Part shown: positions 17,510 through 25,585 of the stretch, one piece after another
How positions within the stretch are numbered: position 1 is the stretch's first letter
Layout: each line of letters starts with the position of its first letter
Assembly (NCBI GenBank): GCA_036005845.1
Contig: DASYQD010000034.1
Span: forward strand, 1-52,064
Direction of reading: 5' to 3'
DNA length: 52,064 nt
DNA from: DASYQD01 sp036005845
Lineage (GTDB): Bacteria > Acidobacteriota > Thermoanaerobaculia > Multivoradales > JAIOJS01
Made by a program: the position numbers and the translations under genes
Notes under the pieces: generated by a model
What the model was told of the DNA's origin: nothing
Seen by the model: the letters and a program-made list of their open reading frames with translations, nothing else
Databases searched by the model: none

Positions 17510-18097
17510 TCCATCGACAAGAAGACCCGCATGAACCGCCAGATCCGCGCCCGCGAGGTGCGGCTCATCGACGACGAGGGCAATCAGCTCGGCATCGTCG
17601 AGATCCGGGAGGCCCAGAAGATCGCCGACGAGCGCGGCTTGGACTTGGTGGAGGTGGCGCCCAACGCCAACCCGCCGGTCTGCCGGGTGATGGACTTCGG
17701 CAAGTTCCTCTACCAGGAGAAGAAGCGCGCCCAGGAGGCGAAGAAGAAGCAGCACATCTTCCAGGTCAAGGAAGTGAAGTTCCGGCCGATGATCGACCCT
17801 CACGACTACTCGGTGAAGCTCAAGCGCCTGCTGCGTTTCCTCACCGAAGGGGACAAGGTCAAGGCCACCGTGCAGTTCCGCGGCCGCGAGATGGCGCGCA
17901 TGGACCTCGGCTACTCGCTGCTCAAGCGCCTGGAGGCAGACATCGCCGAGCATGGGGTGGTAGAATCCACGCCCGAACGCGCGGGCAACCGCGTGCATCA
18001 GATCTTCGCGCCGCCGCGCAAGGGCACCGCCGCTCCCAAGAAGAGCGAGTCGGCACCCCGGCCGGAAGCGCCGAAACCGCCACAACCGCAGGCTTAG
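17507..18097 (+). CDS. infC: Translation initiation factor IF-3, probable CTG start
   Basis: 196 residues if started at CTG 17507 (MSIDKKTRMNRQIRAREVRL); 188 if started at ATG 17531. The longer form matches the usual extension before the conserved NxxIRAxxVRLI motif. The N domain (residues about 10-85) and C domain (about 90-178, with VKEVKFRPMIDPHDYSVK and FRGREMARMDLG) are both present, and a Pro/Lys-rich tail ends the protein. In many bacteria infC uses a rare start codon (AUU in E. coli), which lets IF-3 repress its own translation; a CTG start here would fit that logic. An ATC at 17513 is the other rare-codon candidate. It is followed by rpmI and rplT as is standard. Confidence 0.95.
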   Translation: MSIDKKTRMNRQIRAREVRLIDDEGNQLGIVEIREAQKIADERGLDLVEVAPNANPPVCRVMDFGKFLYQEKKRAQEAKKKQHIFQVKEVKFRPMIDPHDYSVKLKRLLRFLTEGDKVKATVQFRGREMARMDLGYSLLKRLEADIAEHGVVESTPERAGNRVHQIFAPPRKGTAAPKKSESAPRPEAPKPPQPQA

Positions 18098-18119
18098 AGA
18101 GAGGGAAGGCAGGCCACCC

Positions 18120-18314
18120 ATGCCGAAGATCAAGTCGCACCGCGGCGCCAAGAAGCGCTTCAAGGTCACCGCCTCCGGCAAGGTGCTGCGCGGCCACTCC
18201 GGGCACAGCCACATCCTCACCAAGAAGAGCCAGAAGCGGAAGCGCGGCCTCCGTCACGTCACCACCGTGAAGGGGAAGTTCGAGAACAACGTGCGCTCCA
18301 TGCTGCTGGTGTAG
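18120..18314 (+). CDS. rpmI: 50S ribosomal protein L35
   Basis: 64 residues, the family's usual size, starting MPKIKSHRGAKKRFKVTASG, with the KRxLR-like KRGLRHVTTV later. It is strongly basic. A GGAAGG-type ribosome site lies upstream, 22 bases after infC. It is part of the infC-rpmI-rplT transcript. Confidence 0.98.
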   Translation: MPKIKSHRGAKKRFKVTASGKVLRGHSGHSHILTKKSQKRKRGLRHVTTVKGKFENNVRSMLLV

Positions 18315-18429
18315 GCGCCTGCCCCACACCGGCAACGGCTGTCGCGGGAACGAACCTGTCCTGCGCGGCCGGCAAACCCGCCGGCGCTCTTGATCGAGTC
18401 GCTGGCTCTACCAGGAAACGAGGTTCACG

Positions 18430-18801
18430 ATGGCACGCGTCAAGCGCGGTCCCCACCGCAAAGAGCGCCGCAAGAAAGTCCTCAAGCAGTCGAAGGGCTA
18501 CTTCGGCAACAAGGGCAACGCCTACCGGATCGCCAAGCAGGCGGTCGACAAGTCGGGCGTCAACGCCTACCGCGACCGGCGGCTGAAGAAGCGCGACTTC
18601 CGGTCGCTGTGGATCATCCGCATCAACGCGGCGGCGCGCCTGCACGGCCTGTCGTACAACCGGCTCATCGAGGGGCTCAAGAAGGCGGGCTCCGAGGTGA
18701 ACCGCAAGATGCTCGCCGAGCTGGCGGTGCGCGACGCGGCGGCGTTCGGCGAGATCGTCTCGTCGGCCAAGGCGGCGCTCGAGAAGGCCGCGGCCGCGTA
18801 G
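18430..18801 (+). CDS. rplT: 50S ribosomal protein L20
   Basis: 123 residues with the canonical start MARVKRGPHRKERRKKVLKQ and the later NRLIEGLKKAGSEVNRKMLA. In several bacteria L20 represses its own operon by binding a leader RNA. Here the gap after rpmI is unusually long (115 bases) and contains a 6-bp GCCGGC hairpin (18368-18373 with 18380-18385), but I do not see an obvious L20-binding structure. Confidence 0.98.
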   Translation: MARVKRGPHRKERRKKVLKQSKGYFGNKGNAYRIAKQAVDKSGVNAYRDRRLKKRDFRSLWIIRINAAARLHGLSYNRLIEGLKKAGSEVNRKMLAELAVRDAAAFGEIVSSAKAALEKAAAA

Positions 18802-18812
18802 GGGAGGCGCCG

Positions 18813-19880
18813 GTGGCCGCACCCCCGCAGCCGGGCGAGGCGGCGGGCGACGCCGACTCGGATACCGATCTCGCGCCGCTGCGTGCGCGCTTCGAGGCGC
18901 AGGCGGCGGCGGCCGGCGACCGCGCCGCCTGGGAGGCGCTGCGCCTGGCGTGGCTGGGCCGCAAGCAGGGCGTGCTGCGCGACCTGCTGGCGAAGATCGG
19001 CTCGGTGCCGGCCGAGCAGCGGAAGGCGTTCGGCGCCGCGGTCAACGAGCTGCGGCAGGCCGTCGAGGCGCGGCTGGCGGCGCTCGACGGCGAGCTCGCC
19101 GAGCGCGAGCGGCAGGAGAAGCTCCGGCGCGAGAAGGTCGACGTCACGCTGCCCGGACGCAAGCCGCGGCTGGGCAGCCTGCACCCGGTGTCGCTCGTCG
19201 AGCGCGAGATCGAGGAGATCTTCGCCGAGCTCGGCTACAGCGTCGCCGAGGGGCCCGAGGTGGAAGACGAGCTCCACAACTTCGAGGCCCTCAACATGCC
19301 GGCCGACCACCCGGCGCGCGACGCGCAGGACACCTTCTTCGTCGAGGGTGGTTGGGTCCTGCGCACGCACACCTCGCCGGTGCAGATCCGCAGCATGCTG
19401 GCGCGCAAGCCGCCGATCCGCGTCATCTGCCCCGGCCGCGTCTACCGTCACGACAACGACCTGCGCCACTCGCCGATGTTCCACCAGGTCGAGGGGTTGG
19501 CGGTGGCGGAGGGAATCACCTTCGGCCACCTGAAGGGCACGCTCGACGCCTTCTGCAAGCGGCTCTTCTCGCCGAGGACGCAGATACGGCTGCGGCCGTC
19601 GTTCTTCCCCTTCACCGAGCCGTCGGCGGAAGTCGACGTCACCTGCGCCGCGTGCGGCGGCAGCGGCTGCCCGACCTGCTCGCAGACCGGCTGGATGGAG
19701 ATCCTCGGCTGCGGCATGGTCGACCCGCGCGTGCTGCGCAACTGCGGCATCGACCCGCAGGTCTACAGCGGCTTCGCCTTCGGCATGGGCCTCGACCGCG
19801 TGGCGATGATCCGCTACGGCATCCCCAACATCCGGTTGCTGTTCGAGAACGACGAGCGGCTCTTGCGCCAGGTGCGATGA
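18813..19880 (+). CDS. pheS: Phenylalanine--tRNA ligase alpha subunit
   Basis: 355 residues from GTG 18813, supported by GGGGAGG 5 bases upstream. The N-terminal coiled coil (residues about 20-100) is followed by the class II core: LPGRKPRLGSLHP, the motif 2 region FHQVEGLAV, PSAEVDVTC with a CAACGGSGCPTC insertion of four Cys that looks like a small zinc knuckle, and motif 3 GMGLDRVAMIRYGI. The stop overlaps the start of pheT (ATGA). Confidence 0.97.
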   Translation: MAAPPQPGEAAGDADSDTDLAPLRARFEAQAAAAGDRAAWEALRLAWLGRKQGVLRDLLAKIGSVPAEQRKAFGAAVNELRQAVEARLAALDGELAERERQEKLRREKVDVTLPGRKPRLGSLHPVSLVEREIEEIFAELGYSVAEGPEVEDELHNFEALNMPADHPARDAQDTFFVEGGWVLRTHTSPVQIRSMLARKPPIRVICPGRVYRHDNDLRHSPMFHQVEGLAVAEGITFGHLKGTLDAFCKRLFSPRTQIRLRPSFFPFTEPSAEVDVTCAACGGSGCPTCSQTGWMEILGCGMVDPRVLRNCGIDPQVYSGFAFGMGLDRVAMIRYGIPNIRLLFENDERLLRQVR

Positions 19881-21970
19881 AGTTCTCGCTCGCTTGGCTG
19901 CGCGAGCTGGCGCCGGTGCCGGCGGAGGTCGAGGTCGACGAGATCGCGCGCCGCCTCACCGCGGCCGGCTTCCATGTCGAAGGCGTGGAGGAGGTCGAAG
20001 GCGACGTCGTGCTCGACGTCGACGTGACGACGAACCGCGTCGACGCGATGTGCCACCTCGGGCTGGCGCGCGAGCTGGGCGCCATCTTTGGCGTCGCCCT
20101 TCGCGAGCCCGTTGCCGGGCTGACGACGGGCGCCGGCGCCGGGACCGCGGATCTGCCGCGGATCGACATCGCCGCGCGCACGCTTTGTCGCCGCTACGTC
20201 GGCCTCGTCGTCCGCGGCGTCACCATCGCGCCGTCGCCGGAGTGGTTGCAACGGCGCCTGCTCGCCATCGGCTCGCGGCCGATCAACAACGTCGTCGACG
20301 TCACCAACTACGTGCTCTGGGAACGCGGCCAGCCGCTGCACGCCTTCGATCTCGCAACGCTGCCCGACCAGCACGTCATCGTGCGGGAGGCGCGCGAGGG
20401 CGAGTCGGTGCGCACGCTCGACGGCGAAGTGCGCAAGCTCGTGGCCGGCATGCTCGTGATCGCCGATCCGCAGCGCCCGATCGCGCTCGCCGGCGTCATG
20501 GGCGGCCAGGACACCGAGGTCGGCGATTCCACGCGCGACGTGTTGATCGAGAGCGCGTGGTTCGACCCCAAGGCGGTGCGCCGCACCGCCAAGGCGCTGG
20601 GCATGCACACCGACGCCTCGCACCGCTTCGAACGCGGCGTCGATCCCGAAGGGCAGCTCGCGGCGGCGCGGCGCGCGGCGGGGCTGCTCGCCGAGCTCGC
20701 CGGCGGCACGGTCGTCGAGCCGGCCGTCGAAGCGGTCGGCGAGGTGCTGCCGCCGATCCCGGAGATCGTGCTCTCGCACCGCAGACTCGAACGCTTCGCC
20801 GGCGGCGACATCCCGACCGCGGAGGCCGAGCGCCTCCTCGCGGGCGTCGGCTTCGCGCCACACGCGGTGGGCACCGACGAGTGGCGGGTCGGCGTGCCGC
20901 CGTGGCGCCGCTTCGACGTGCTCGAGGAAGCGGACCTCTTCGAGGAGGTGCTGCGTCTCCACGGCTTCGATCGCATCGCGCCGTCGCTGCCCGCCATCGC
21001 CGGCCTCGACGCGCCCGAGCTGCCCGGCCACAAGCTGCGGCGCACGGCGCGCGCGTGGCTGGCCGCCGCTGGCTTCGTCGATGCCATCGCCTGGGCGTTC
21101 TATGGCGACGCGGAGGATGCGCGCTTCGCCACCTTCGGTGAGTCCTTGGACGCCGGTGCCGGTGAAGCTGGACCCGCGCTCGCGTTGCTCAACCCGCTCT
21201 CCGAGCGCCACGGCCGCATGCGCCGCTCGCTGCTGCCCGGCCTGCTCGAGTCGGCGTCGTTCAACCGCCGCCGCGGCGCGCCGGCGGTGCGCCTCTTCGA
21301 GGTGGGCCACGTCTTCTGGCGGGACGCCCCATCCTCATCAAGACTGGGCTCGCCGCGCGAGACCGAGCATCTGGCGCTGGTCGTCGGCGGCCGCGAGGGC
21401 AATCCCTGGCAGCGCGCCGTCGAGCTCGACCTCTTCGACGCCAAGGGCGCCGTCGAGGGCCTCGCCGCGGCGCTCGGCCGCGAGCTCGAAGCGCGGCCGG
21501 CGGAGGTGCGCGGCCTCGTGCCCGGCCGCGCCGCGCGCCTCCATCTCGCCGGCGGCGACGGCGCCGCGTTCGGCATCCTCGGCCAGCTCGACGAGCCGGA
21601 AGCGGGCTTCCCGCTCTTCGTCGCCGAGATCGCCACCGCGCCCTTCACGCCGCTGCCGGCGCCGGTGCGCATCGCGCCGCCGTCAAGGCACCCGGCGGTC
21701 GCGGTCGACCTCACCTTCACCCACGCGCTCGACGTGCCCTGGTCGGCCATCGCCGCCGCGGTCGAGTCGGCGCGGCCGGCAGAGCTGGTCGCCTACGAGC
21801 TGGAGAACCGCTACCAGGGCCAGGGTGTGCCGCCCGGCGCCGTCAACACGACGATCCACTTCGTCTACAACGCCGCCGACCGCTCGCTCACCCAGGAAGA
21901 GGTCAACGCCCGGCAGGCCGCGATCTCCGCCCTCCTCGACGAGCGCTTCGGCTGGAAGAAAGCGGGATAG
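19877..21970 (+). CDS. pheT: Phenylalanine--tRNA ligase beta subunit, short form lacking the tRNA-binding OB domain
   Basis: 697 residues, about 100 fewer than the E. coli protein. The N terminus (MKFSLAWLREL) runs through GFHVEGVEEVEGDVVLDVDV directly into TTNRVDAMCHLGLARELGAI. The EMAP-like OB fold that normally sits between these elements (roughly residues 40-155 in E. coli PheT) is absent. The B3/B4 editing region (GSRPINNVVDVTNYVLWERG), the B5 domain near 290-365, the core-like domain and the C-terminal ferredoxin-fold anticodon-binding domain (PSRHPAVAVDLTFTHALDVP) are all present. A GC-rich repeat starts directly after the stop codon. Confidence 0.96.
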   Translation: MKFSLAWLRELAPVPAEVEVDEIARRLTAAGFHVEGVEEVEGDVVLDVDVTTNRVDAMCHLGLARELGAIFGVALREPVAGLTTGAGAGTADLPRIDIAARTLCRRYVGLVVRGVTIAPSPEWLQRRLLAIGSRPINNVVDVTNYVLWERGQPLHAFDLATLPDQHVIVREAREGESVRTLDGEVRKLVAGMLVIADPQRPIALAGVMGGQDTEVGDSTRDVLIESAWFDPKAVRRTAKALGMHTDASHRFERGVDPEGQLAAARRAAGLLAELAGGTVVEPAVEAVGEVLPPIPEIVLSHRRLERFAGGDIPTAEAERLLAGVGFAPHAVGTDEWRVGVPPWRRFDVLEEADLFEEVLRLHGFDRIAPSLPAIAGLDAPELPGHKLRRTARAWLAAAGFVDAIAWAFYGDAEDARFATFGESLDAGAGEAGPALALLNPLSERHGRMRRSLLPGLLESASFNRRRGAPAVRLFEVGHVFWRDAPSSSRLGSPRETEHLALVVGGREGNPWQRAVELDLFDAKGAVEGLAAALGRELEARPAEVRGLVPGRAARLHLAGGDGAAFGILGQLDEPEAGFPLFVAEIATAPFTPLPAPVRIAPPSRHPAVAVDLTFTHALDVPWSAIAAAVESARPAELVAYELENRYQGQGVPPGAVNTTIHFVYNAADRSLTQEEVNARQAAISALLDERFGWKKAG

Positions 21971-22080
21971 GGAGGGGGCGCCCCCTGCACCTAGAGGGGC
22001 AGGGGGCTGGGGGGTCAGGGGTGAGGTAGAGCTAGGGAGGGGGTTGGGTGGGCGGTGGCAGCGCGCTTCGCGCGCGGGGG
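21971..22080 (+). repeat. GC-rich interspersed repeat, copy A (intergenic)
   Basis: About 110 bases, directly after the pheT stop. It starts GGAGGGGGCGCCCC, contains a 9-bp hairpin (21980-21988 with 21999-22007), the word GGGGGGTCAGGGGTG, and ends with a perfect GCGCGC-TTC-GCGCGC hairpin (22061-22075) followed by GGGG. A copy of the same layout and roughly 80% identity by eye lies in the same orientation inside tamA at 35061-35171. No transposase is near. Confidence 0.85.
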
Positions 22081-22098
22081 TGGGATACGCTCCCCGGC

Positions 22099-22392
22099 AT
22101 GGAGCCATCTTCCGGCGCCGCCGCCTCGCCCTCTCCGTGGCTTGCCGAGCTGGAGCAGCGCGTCCGCCAGGCAGTCACCGAGATCGGCCGCCTGCGCCAG
22201 GAGAACAAGCGCCTGGAGCGCGAGCTGGCGAAGCTCAAGAAGTCGGGTGGCGACGGCGCCGCGGGCTGGGAGAAGGAGCGCGCCGAAGTCCGCGAGCGCG
22301 TCGAGCGGCTGGCGCGCCATCTCGAAGAGCTCCTCGGCCCCGGCGCCGCCGACGACCTGCGCGGCACCGAGCCGCCGCCGCTGGCGCCCTGA
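22099..22392 (+). CDS. Short coiled-coil protein, ZapB-like
   Basis: 97 residues from ATG 22099. The central part is a heptad coiled coil (LAELEQRVRQAVTEIGRLRQ, then ENKRLERELAKLKK), followed by a second charged helix and a Pro-rich tail (GTEPPPLAP). No ribosome site is clear, and an in-frame ATG at 22048 would read out of the GC-rich repeat, so it is not preferred. Its place between pheT and zapA suggests a division-associated coiled-coil protein of the ZapB type; similarity within this low-complexity class is not proof of function. Confidence 0.7.
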   Translation: MEPSSGAAASPSPWLAELEQRVRQAVTEIGRLRQENKRLERELAKLKKSGGDGAAGWEKERAEVRERVERLARHLEELLGPGAADDLRGTEPPPLAP

Positions 22393-22510
22393 AGCGCCGC
22401 AGCGCCCACGGGCGCGGCCGACCGCCCTCAGGCCGCCGCAGCCCCCGCCGGCCACCGCCTCGCTGCGGCTTAACTCTTGACCCGCATGGGTCTATCGGCT
22501 CTCTACCCTG

Positions 22511-22561
22511 TGCTATATTGCCGCCGACCCCTCGCGGGGCCTGCTTCCTTGGCGGGGGGTC
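22511..22561 (+). promoter_or_regulatory. Extended -10 promoter with a start-site hairpin, upstream of zapA
   Basis: TGCTATATT (22511-22519) is an extended -10. Directly at the expected start point lies a 10-bp hairpin (22526-22535 with 22552-22561, one G-T pair). A TTGACC at 22477-22482 is too far away (31 bases) to pair with this -10. The hairpin would sit at the 5' end of the zapA transcript. Confidence 0.5.
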
Positions 22562-22600
22562 AGCTTCCGAATAGCGAAAGTAGGTATCGAAACGACGCCA

Positions 22601-22906
22601 ATGGCGAGTGGCACGGCGACGACCACTGAGGTCGAGATCTTCGGCGCCGTCTACTCCGTCCGCGGCGAGCAGGAGCGTGAGTACCTCCAGGAGCTGGCGA
22701 AGACGGTAGACCGCACCATGCGGCAGGTCGCCGACAAGGTGACCACCCTCGATGCGGGCAAGATCGCCATCCTGGCGGCGCTCAATCTGGCCGACGAACT
22801 GTTCCAGAGCCAGAGACGACAGGAAGGGGAACGGGAAAGGATCACGGAGACCGTAGCGCACCTCACCGGCGAGCTGCAGCGTGCGCTCGACGGCCAGGCC
22901 CGATAG
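22601..22906 (+). CDS. zapA: Cell division protein ZapA
   Basis: 101 residues. The N-terminal part matches the ZapA fold (TEVEIFGAVYSVRGEQEREY, LQELAKTVDRTMRQVADKV), followed by the long C-terminal coiled coil (ALNLADELFQSQRRQEGERE). ZapA binds FtsZ and bundles protofilaments at midcell. The ATG has only a weak ribosome site. A predicted 6S RNA follows, the same neighbour as in E. coli. Confidence 0.92.
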   Translation: MASGTATTTEVEIFGAVYSVRGEQEREYLQELAKTVDRTMRQVADKVTTLDAGKIAILAALNLADELFQSQRRQEGERERITETVAHLTGELQRALDGQAR

Positions 22907-22965
22907 GGTGGGGGCCGAGGAGAGCGAACGGTCCTTCAGGCCACGAAAAAGTCGAAGAGTTGGAG

Positions 22966-23162
22966 TGTTGCATCCCCTGCACCGGTTCGTGATGGGTCGA
23001 GCACTGTAGAACCAACACTCATGTCCCGGGAGTCCGGATCCCATGCGGCCCGTGCCTGCCCCGCTTCGACGGGGACGCTAACGGCTCGTGGGGAGGGCAC
23101 CCACCTGGTTGAGGCCAGGTTCTAGAGCGAAGGCCCACACGGCTGGGCGGGGGATGTACCTT
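22966..23162 (+). ncRNA. ssrS: 6S RNA (RNA polymerase holoenzyme regulator), ends approximate
   Basis: The 320-base gap between zapA and rny is the usual place for 6S RNA. A closing stem CATCCCC (22971-22977) with GGGGATG (23150-23156) encloses about 185 bases. Inside are an upper arm pairing GTGCC with GGGCAC around the CCCCGCTTCGACGGGG hairpin, and the 3'-side hairpin ACCTGG-TTGAGG-CCAGGT followed by GGCCCACACGGC, which matches what I know of 6S RNAs from other groups. 6S RNA mimics an open promoter and sequesters the housekeeping RNA polymerase in stationary phase. A covariance-model scan (RF00013) would settle identity and ends. Confidence 0.75.
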
Positions 23163-23227
23163 CCACCCCGCGACGGCCACCCTCCCGATCTCCCTTCCGG
23201 TCCGTCCCGGCGACCGGGGGTGATCGC

Positions 23228-24790
23228 GTGGACGTTCTGACCATCGCAGGTGCCGTCGCCGTCGCGGTGGCGCTCGCCCTGGCGCTCTACTGGCTGCTGC
23301 TGCGGCGCATCGCCAAGCGCACGCTGGCGCAGGCGCGCCGCCAGGCCCAGAAGACGCTTGAGGAAGCCGAGCGCGCGGCGGCGGCCAAGGCGCGCGAGGC
23401 CGAGCTCGCCGCCAAGGAGAAGATGCTGCAGGCGCGCGGCGAGTTCGAGAAGGCCTCGCGCGCCGAGAGGAACGAGCTGGAGTCGCTGGAGCGCAAGCTG
23501 CGCGACCGCGAGGACGGCGTGCTGCGCCGCGGCCAGGACCTCGAGCGGCGCGAGAAGGAGGCGACGGCGCTCGAGAAGGCGGTCGCCTCACGCGAGAAGC
23601 AGCTCGAGGCCCGCGAGGGCGAGCTCGAGCGGCTGGTCGCCGAGGAGCGCAGCAAGCTCGAGCACATCGCCGGCCTCACCGTGCAGCAGGCCAAGGAGGA
23701 GCTCGTCCGCGGGCTCGAGAACGACGCTCGCATGGAGGCGGCCCACCTCGTCAAGCGCATCGAGGACGAGGCGCGCGAGACCGCCAACAAGCAGGCGCAG
23801 CGCATCATCGGCATGGCCGTTCAGCGCGGCGCCTCCGACTACGTGTCGGAGACGACGGTGTCGGTCGTCGTGCTCCCCTCCGACGACATGAAGGGGCGCA
23901 TCATCGGCCGCGAAGGGCGCAACATCCGCGCCCTCGAGATGGCGACCGGCGTCGACTTGATCGTCGACGACACGCCCGAGGCGGTGATCCTCTCCGGCTT
24001 CGACCCCTTCCGCCGCGAGATCGCCCGCGTCTCGCTCGAGCGCCTCATCGTCGACGGCCGCATCCACCCCGCCCGCATCGAGGAGGTGGTGGAGAAGGTG
24101 AAGGCCGAGTTCGAGGAGCGCATCCAGCAGGAGGGCGAGGCCGCCCTCCTCGAGCTCAAGATCCCGCGCATCCACGTGGAGCTGGCGAAGCTGCTCGGAC
24201 GGTTGCGCTACCGCACGTCCTACGGCCAGAACGTGCTCAACCATTCGAAGGAAGTGGCGTGGCTCGCCGGCGCCATGGCCGCCGAGCTCAAGGCCAACGT
24301 CCAGGTGGCCAAGCGCGCCGGCCTGCTGCACGACATCGGCAAGGCGGTCGACCGCGAGATGGACGGCACCCACCTCGAGATCGGCATCGACCTCTTGCGC
24401 AAGTACGGCGAGAGCGAGGAGGTCGTGCACGCCATGGCCTGCCACCACGGCGACTACGACCCGCAGACGGTCGAGGCCGTGCTGGTCACCGCCTCCGACG
24501 CGCTGTCGGCGGCGCGGCCGGGCGCGCGGCGCGAGATCCTCGAGACCTACGTCAAGCGGCTGGAGAAGCTCGAAGAGATCGCCCAGTCCTTCAAGGGCGT
24601 GCAGAAGTGCTTCGCCATCCAGGCCGGCCGCGAGATCCGCATCATCGTCGACAGCAAGAAGATCCCCGACGAGCAGGCGATCTGGCTGTCGCGCGACATC
24701 GCGCGGAAGATCGAGGCCGACCTCACCTACCCGGGCCAGATCAAGGTGACGGTGATCCGCGAGACGCGGTCCATCGAGTACGCGAAGTAG
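23228..24790 (+). CDS. rny: Ribonuclease Y
   Basis: 520 residues from GTG 23228, the usual family length. The N-terminal membrane anchor (TIAGAVAVAVALALALYWLL) is followed by a coiled coil to about residue 170, a KH domain with the GxxG loop (GRIIGREGRN, 222-231), and an HD domain with His339 (NHSKEV) and HDIGKA at 368-373. It cleaves single-stranded mRNA at the inner membrane and starts mRNA decay in many bacteria. ymdB follows 12 bases later, the same neighbour as in Bacillus. Confidence 0.96.
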   Translation: MDVLTIAGAVAVAVALALALYWLLLRRIAKRTLAQARRQAQKTLEEAERAAAAKAREAELAAKEKMLQARGEFEKASRAERNELESLERKLRDREDGVLRRGQDLERREKEATALEKAVASREKQLEAREGELERLVAEERSKLEHIAGLTVQQAKEELVRGLENDARMEAAHLVKRIEDEARETANKQAQRIIGMAVQRGASDYVSETTVSVVVLPSDDMKGRIIGREGRNIRALEMATGVDLIVDDTPEAVILSGFDPFRREIARVSLERLIVDGRIHPARIEEVVEKVKAEFEERIQQEGEAALLELKIPRIHVELAKLLGRLRYRTSYGQNVLNHSKEVAWLAGAMAAELKANVQVAKRAGLLHDIGKAVDREMDGTHLEIGIDLLRKYGESEEVVHAMACHHGDYDPQTVEAVLVTASDALSAARPGARREILETYVKRLEKLEEIAQSFKGVQKCFAIQAGREIRIIVDSKKIPDEQAIWLSRDIARKIEADLTYPGQIKVTVIRETRSIEYAK

Positions 24791-24802
24791 GGAAGCCCAG
24801 CT

Positions 24803-25585
24803 TTGAAGATCCTCTTCGTCGGCGACGTCGTCGGCTCTCCCGGGCGTCGCATCGTCAAAGACCGGCTGCTCGGCCTCGTCGACCGCCACGCCATCGACTT
24901 CACCATCGTCAACGTCGAGAACGCCGCCGGCGGCTTCGGCATCACGCCCGAGGTGATGGCGGAGCTCGACGGCCTGCCCATCGACGCCTTCACCTCCGGC
25001 AACCACATCTGGGACAAGAAGGAAGGGCTGCCCCTGCTCGAGCGCCGCCACGTGCTGCGCCCGGCCAACTACCCCGACGGCAATCCGGGCGTCGGCTTGC
25101 ACGTGGGCGAGACGGCGGCCGGCATCCCGGTGGCGGTCATCAACCTCGAAGGCCAGGTCTTCATGAAGGCGCTCGAGTCGCCCTTCCGCACCGCCGACCG
25201 CGTGCTCGCCGAGCTGGCCGCCCGAAAGGACGAGGTCAAGGTGATCGTCGTCGACTTCCACGCCGAGGCCACCAGCGAGAAGCAGGCGCTCGGCTTCTAC
25301 CTCGACGGCCGCGTCTCCGCCGTCCTCGGCACCCATACGCACGTCCCCACCGCCGACGAGCGCCTGCTGCCCAAGGGCACCGCCTTCCTCTGCGACGTCG
25401 GCATGACCGGGCCTTACGAGTCGATCATCGGCATGAACGTGGACAAGGTGCTGCACCGCTTCCTGATGCATACTCCGTCGAGCTTCGAAGTAGCCAAGAA
25501 GGACGTCCGCCTCGCCGCCGTCGTGCTCGACGTCGACGAGGCGAGCGGCCGTGCGCGCGGCATCGAACGCCTGCTGGTCTCATGA
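24803..25585 (+). CDS. ymdB: YmdB-family metallophosphoesterase
   Basis: 260 residues from TTG 24803. The start MKILFVGDVVGSPGRRIVKD, GNHIWDKKEG, DFHAEATSEKQ and GTHTHVPTADERLLPKGTAF carry the Asp, Asn and His ligands of the dimetal site of this family (TIGR00282-type). The B. subtilis protein hydrolyses cyclic nucleotides and influences biofilm gene expression together with RNase Y. The TTG start sets a low translation rate compared with neighbours. Its stop overlaps the start of the glycosyltransferase gene (ATGA). Confidence 0.93.
   Translation: MKILFVGDVVGSPGRRIVKDRLLGLVDRHAIDFTIVNVENAAGGFGITPEVMAELDGLPIDAFTSGNHIWDKKEGLPLLERRHVLRPANYPDGNPGVGLHVGETAAGIPVAVINLEGQVFMKALESPFRTADRVLAELAARKDEVKVIVVDFHAEATSEKQALGFYLDGRVSAVLGTHTHVPTADERLLPKGTAFLCDVGMTGPYESIIGMNVDKVLHRFLMHTPSSFEVAKKDVRLAAVVLDVDEASGRARGIERLLVS

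Noticed and set aside
18315..18429. Possible L20-binding leader between rpmI and rplT
   Set aside because: Only a 6-bp GCCGGC hairpin is visible; there is no pseudoknot or 23S mimic that I can support.
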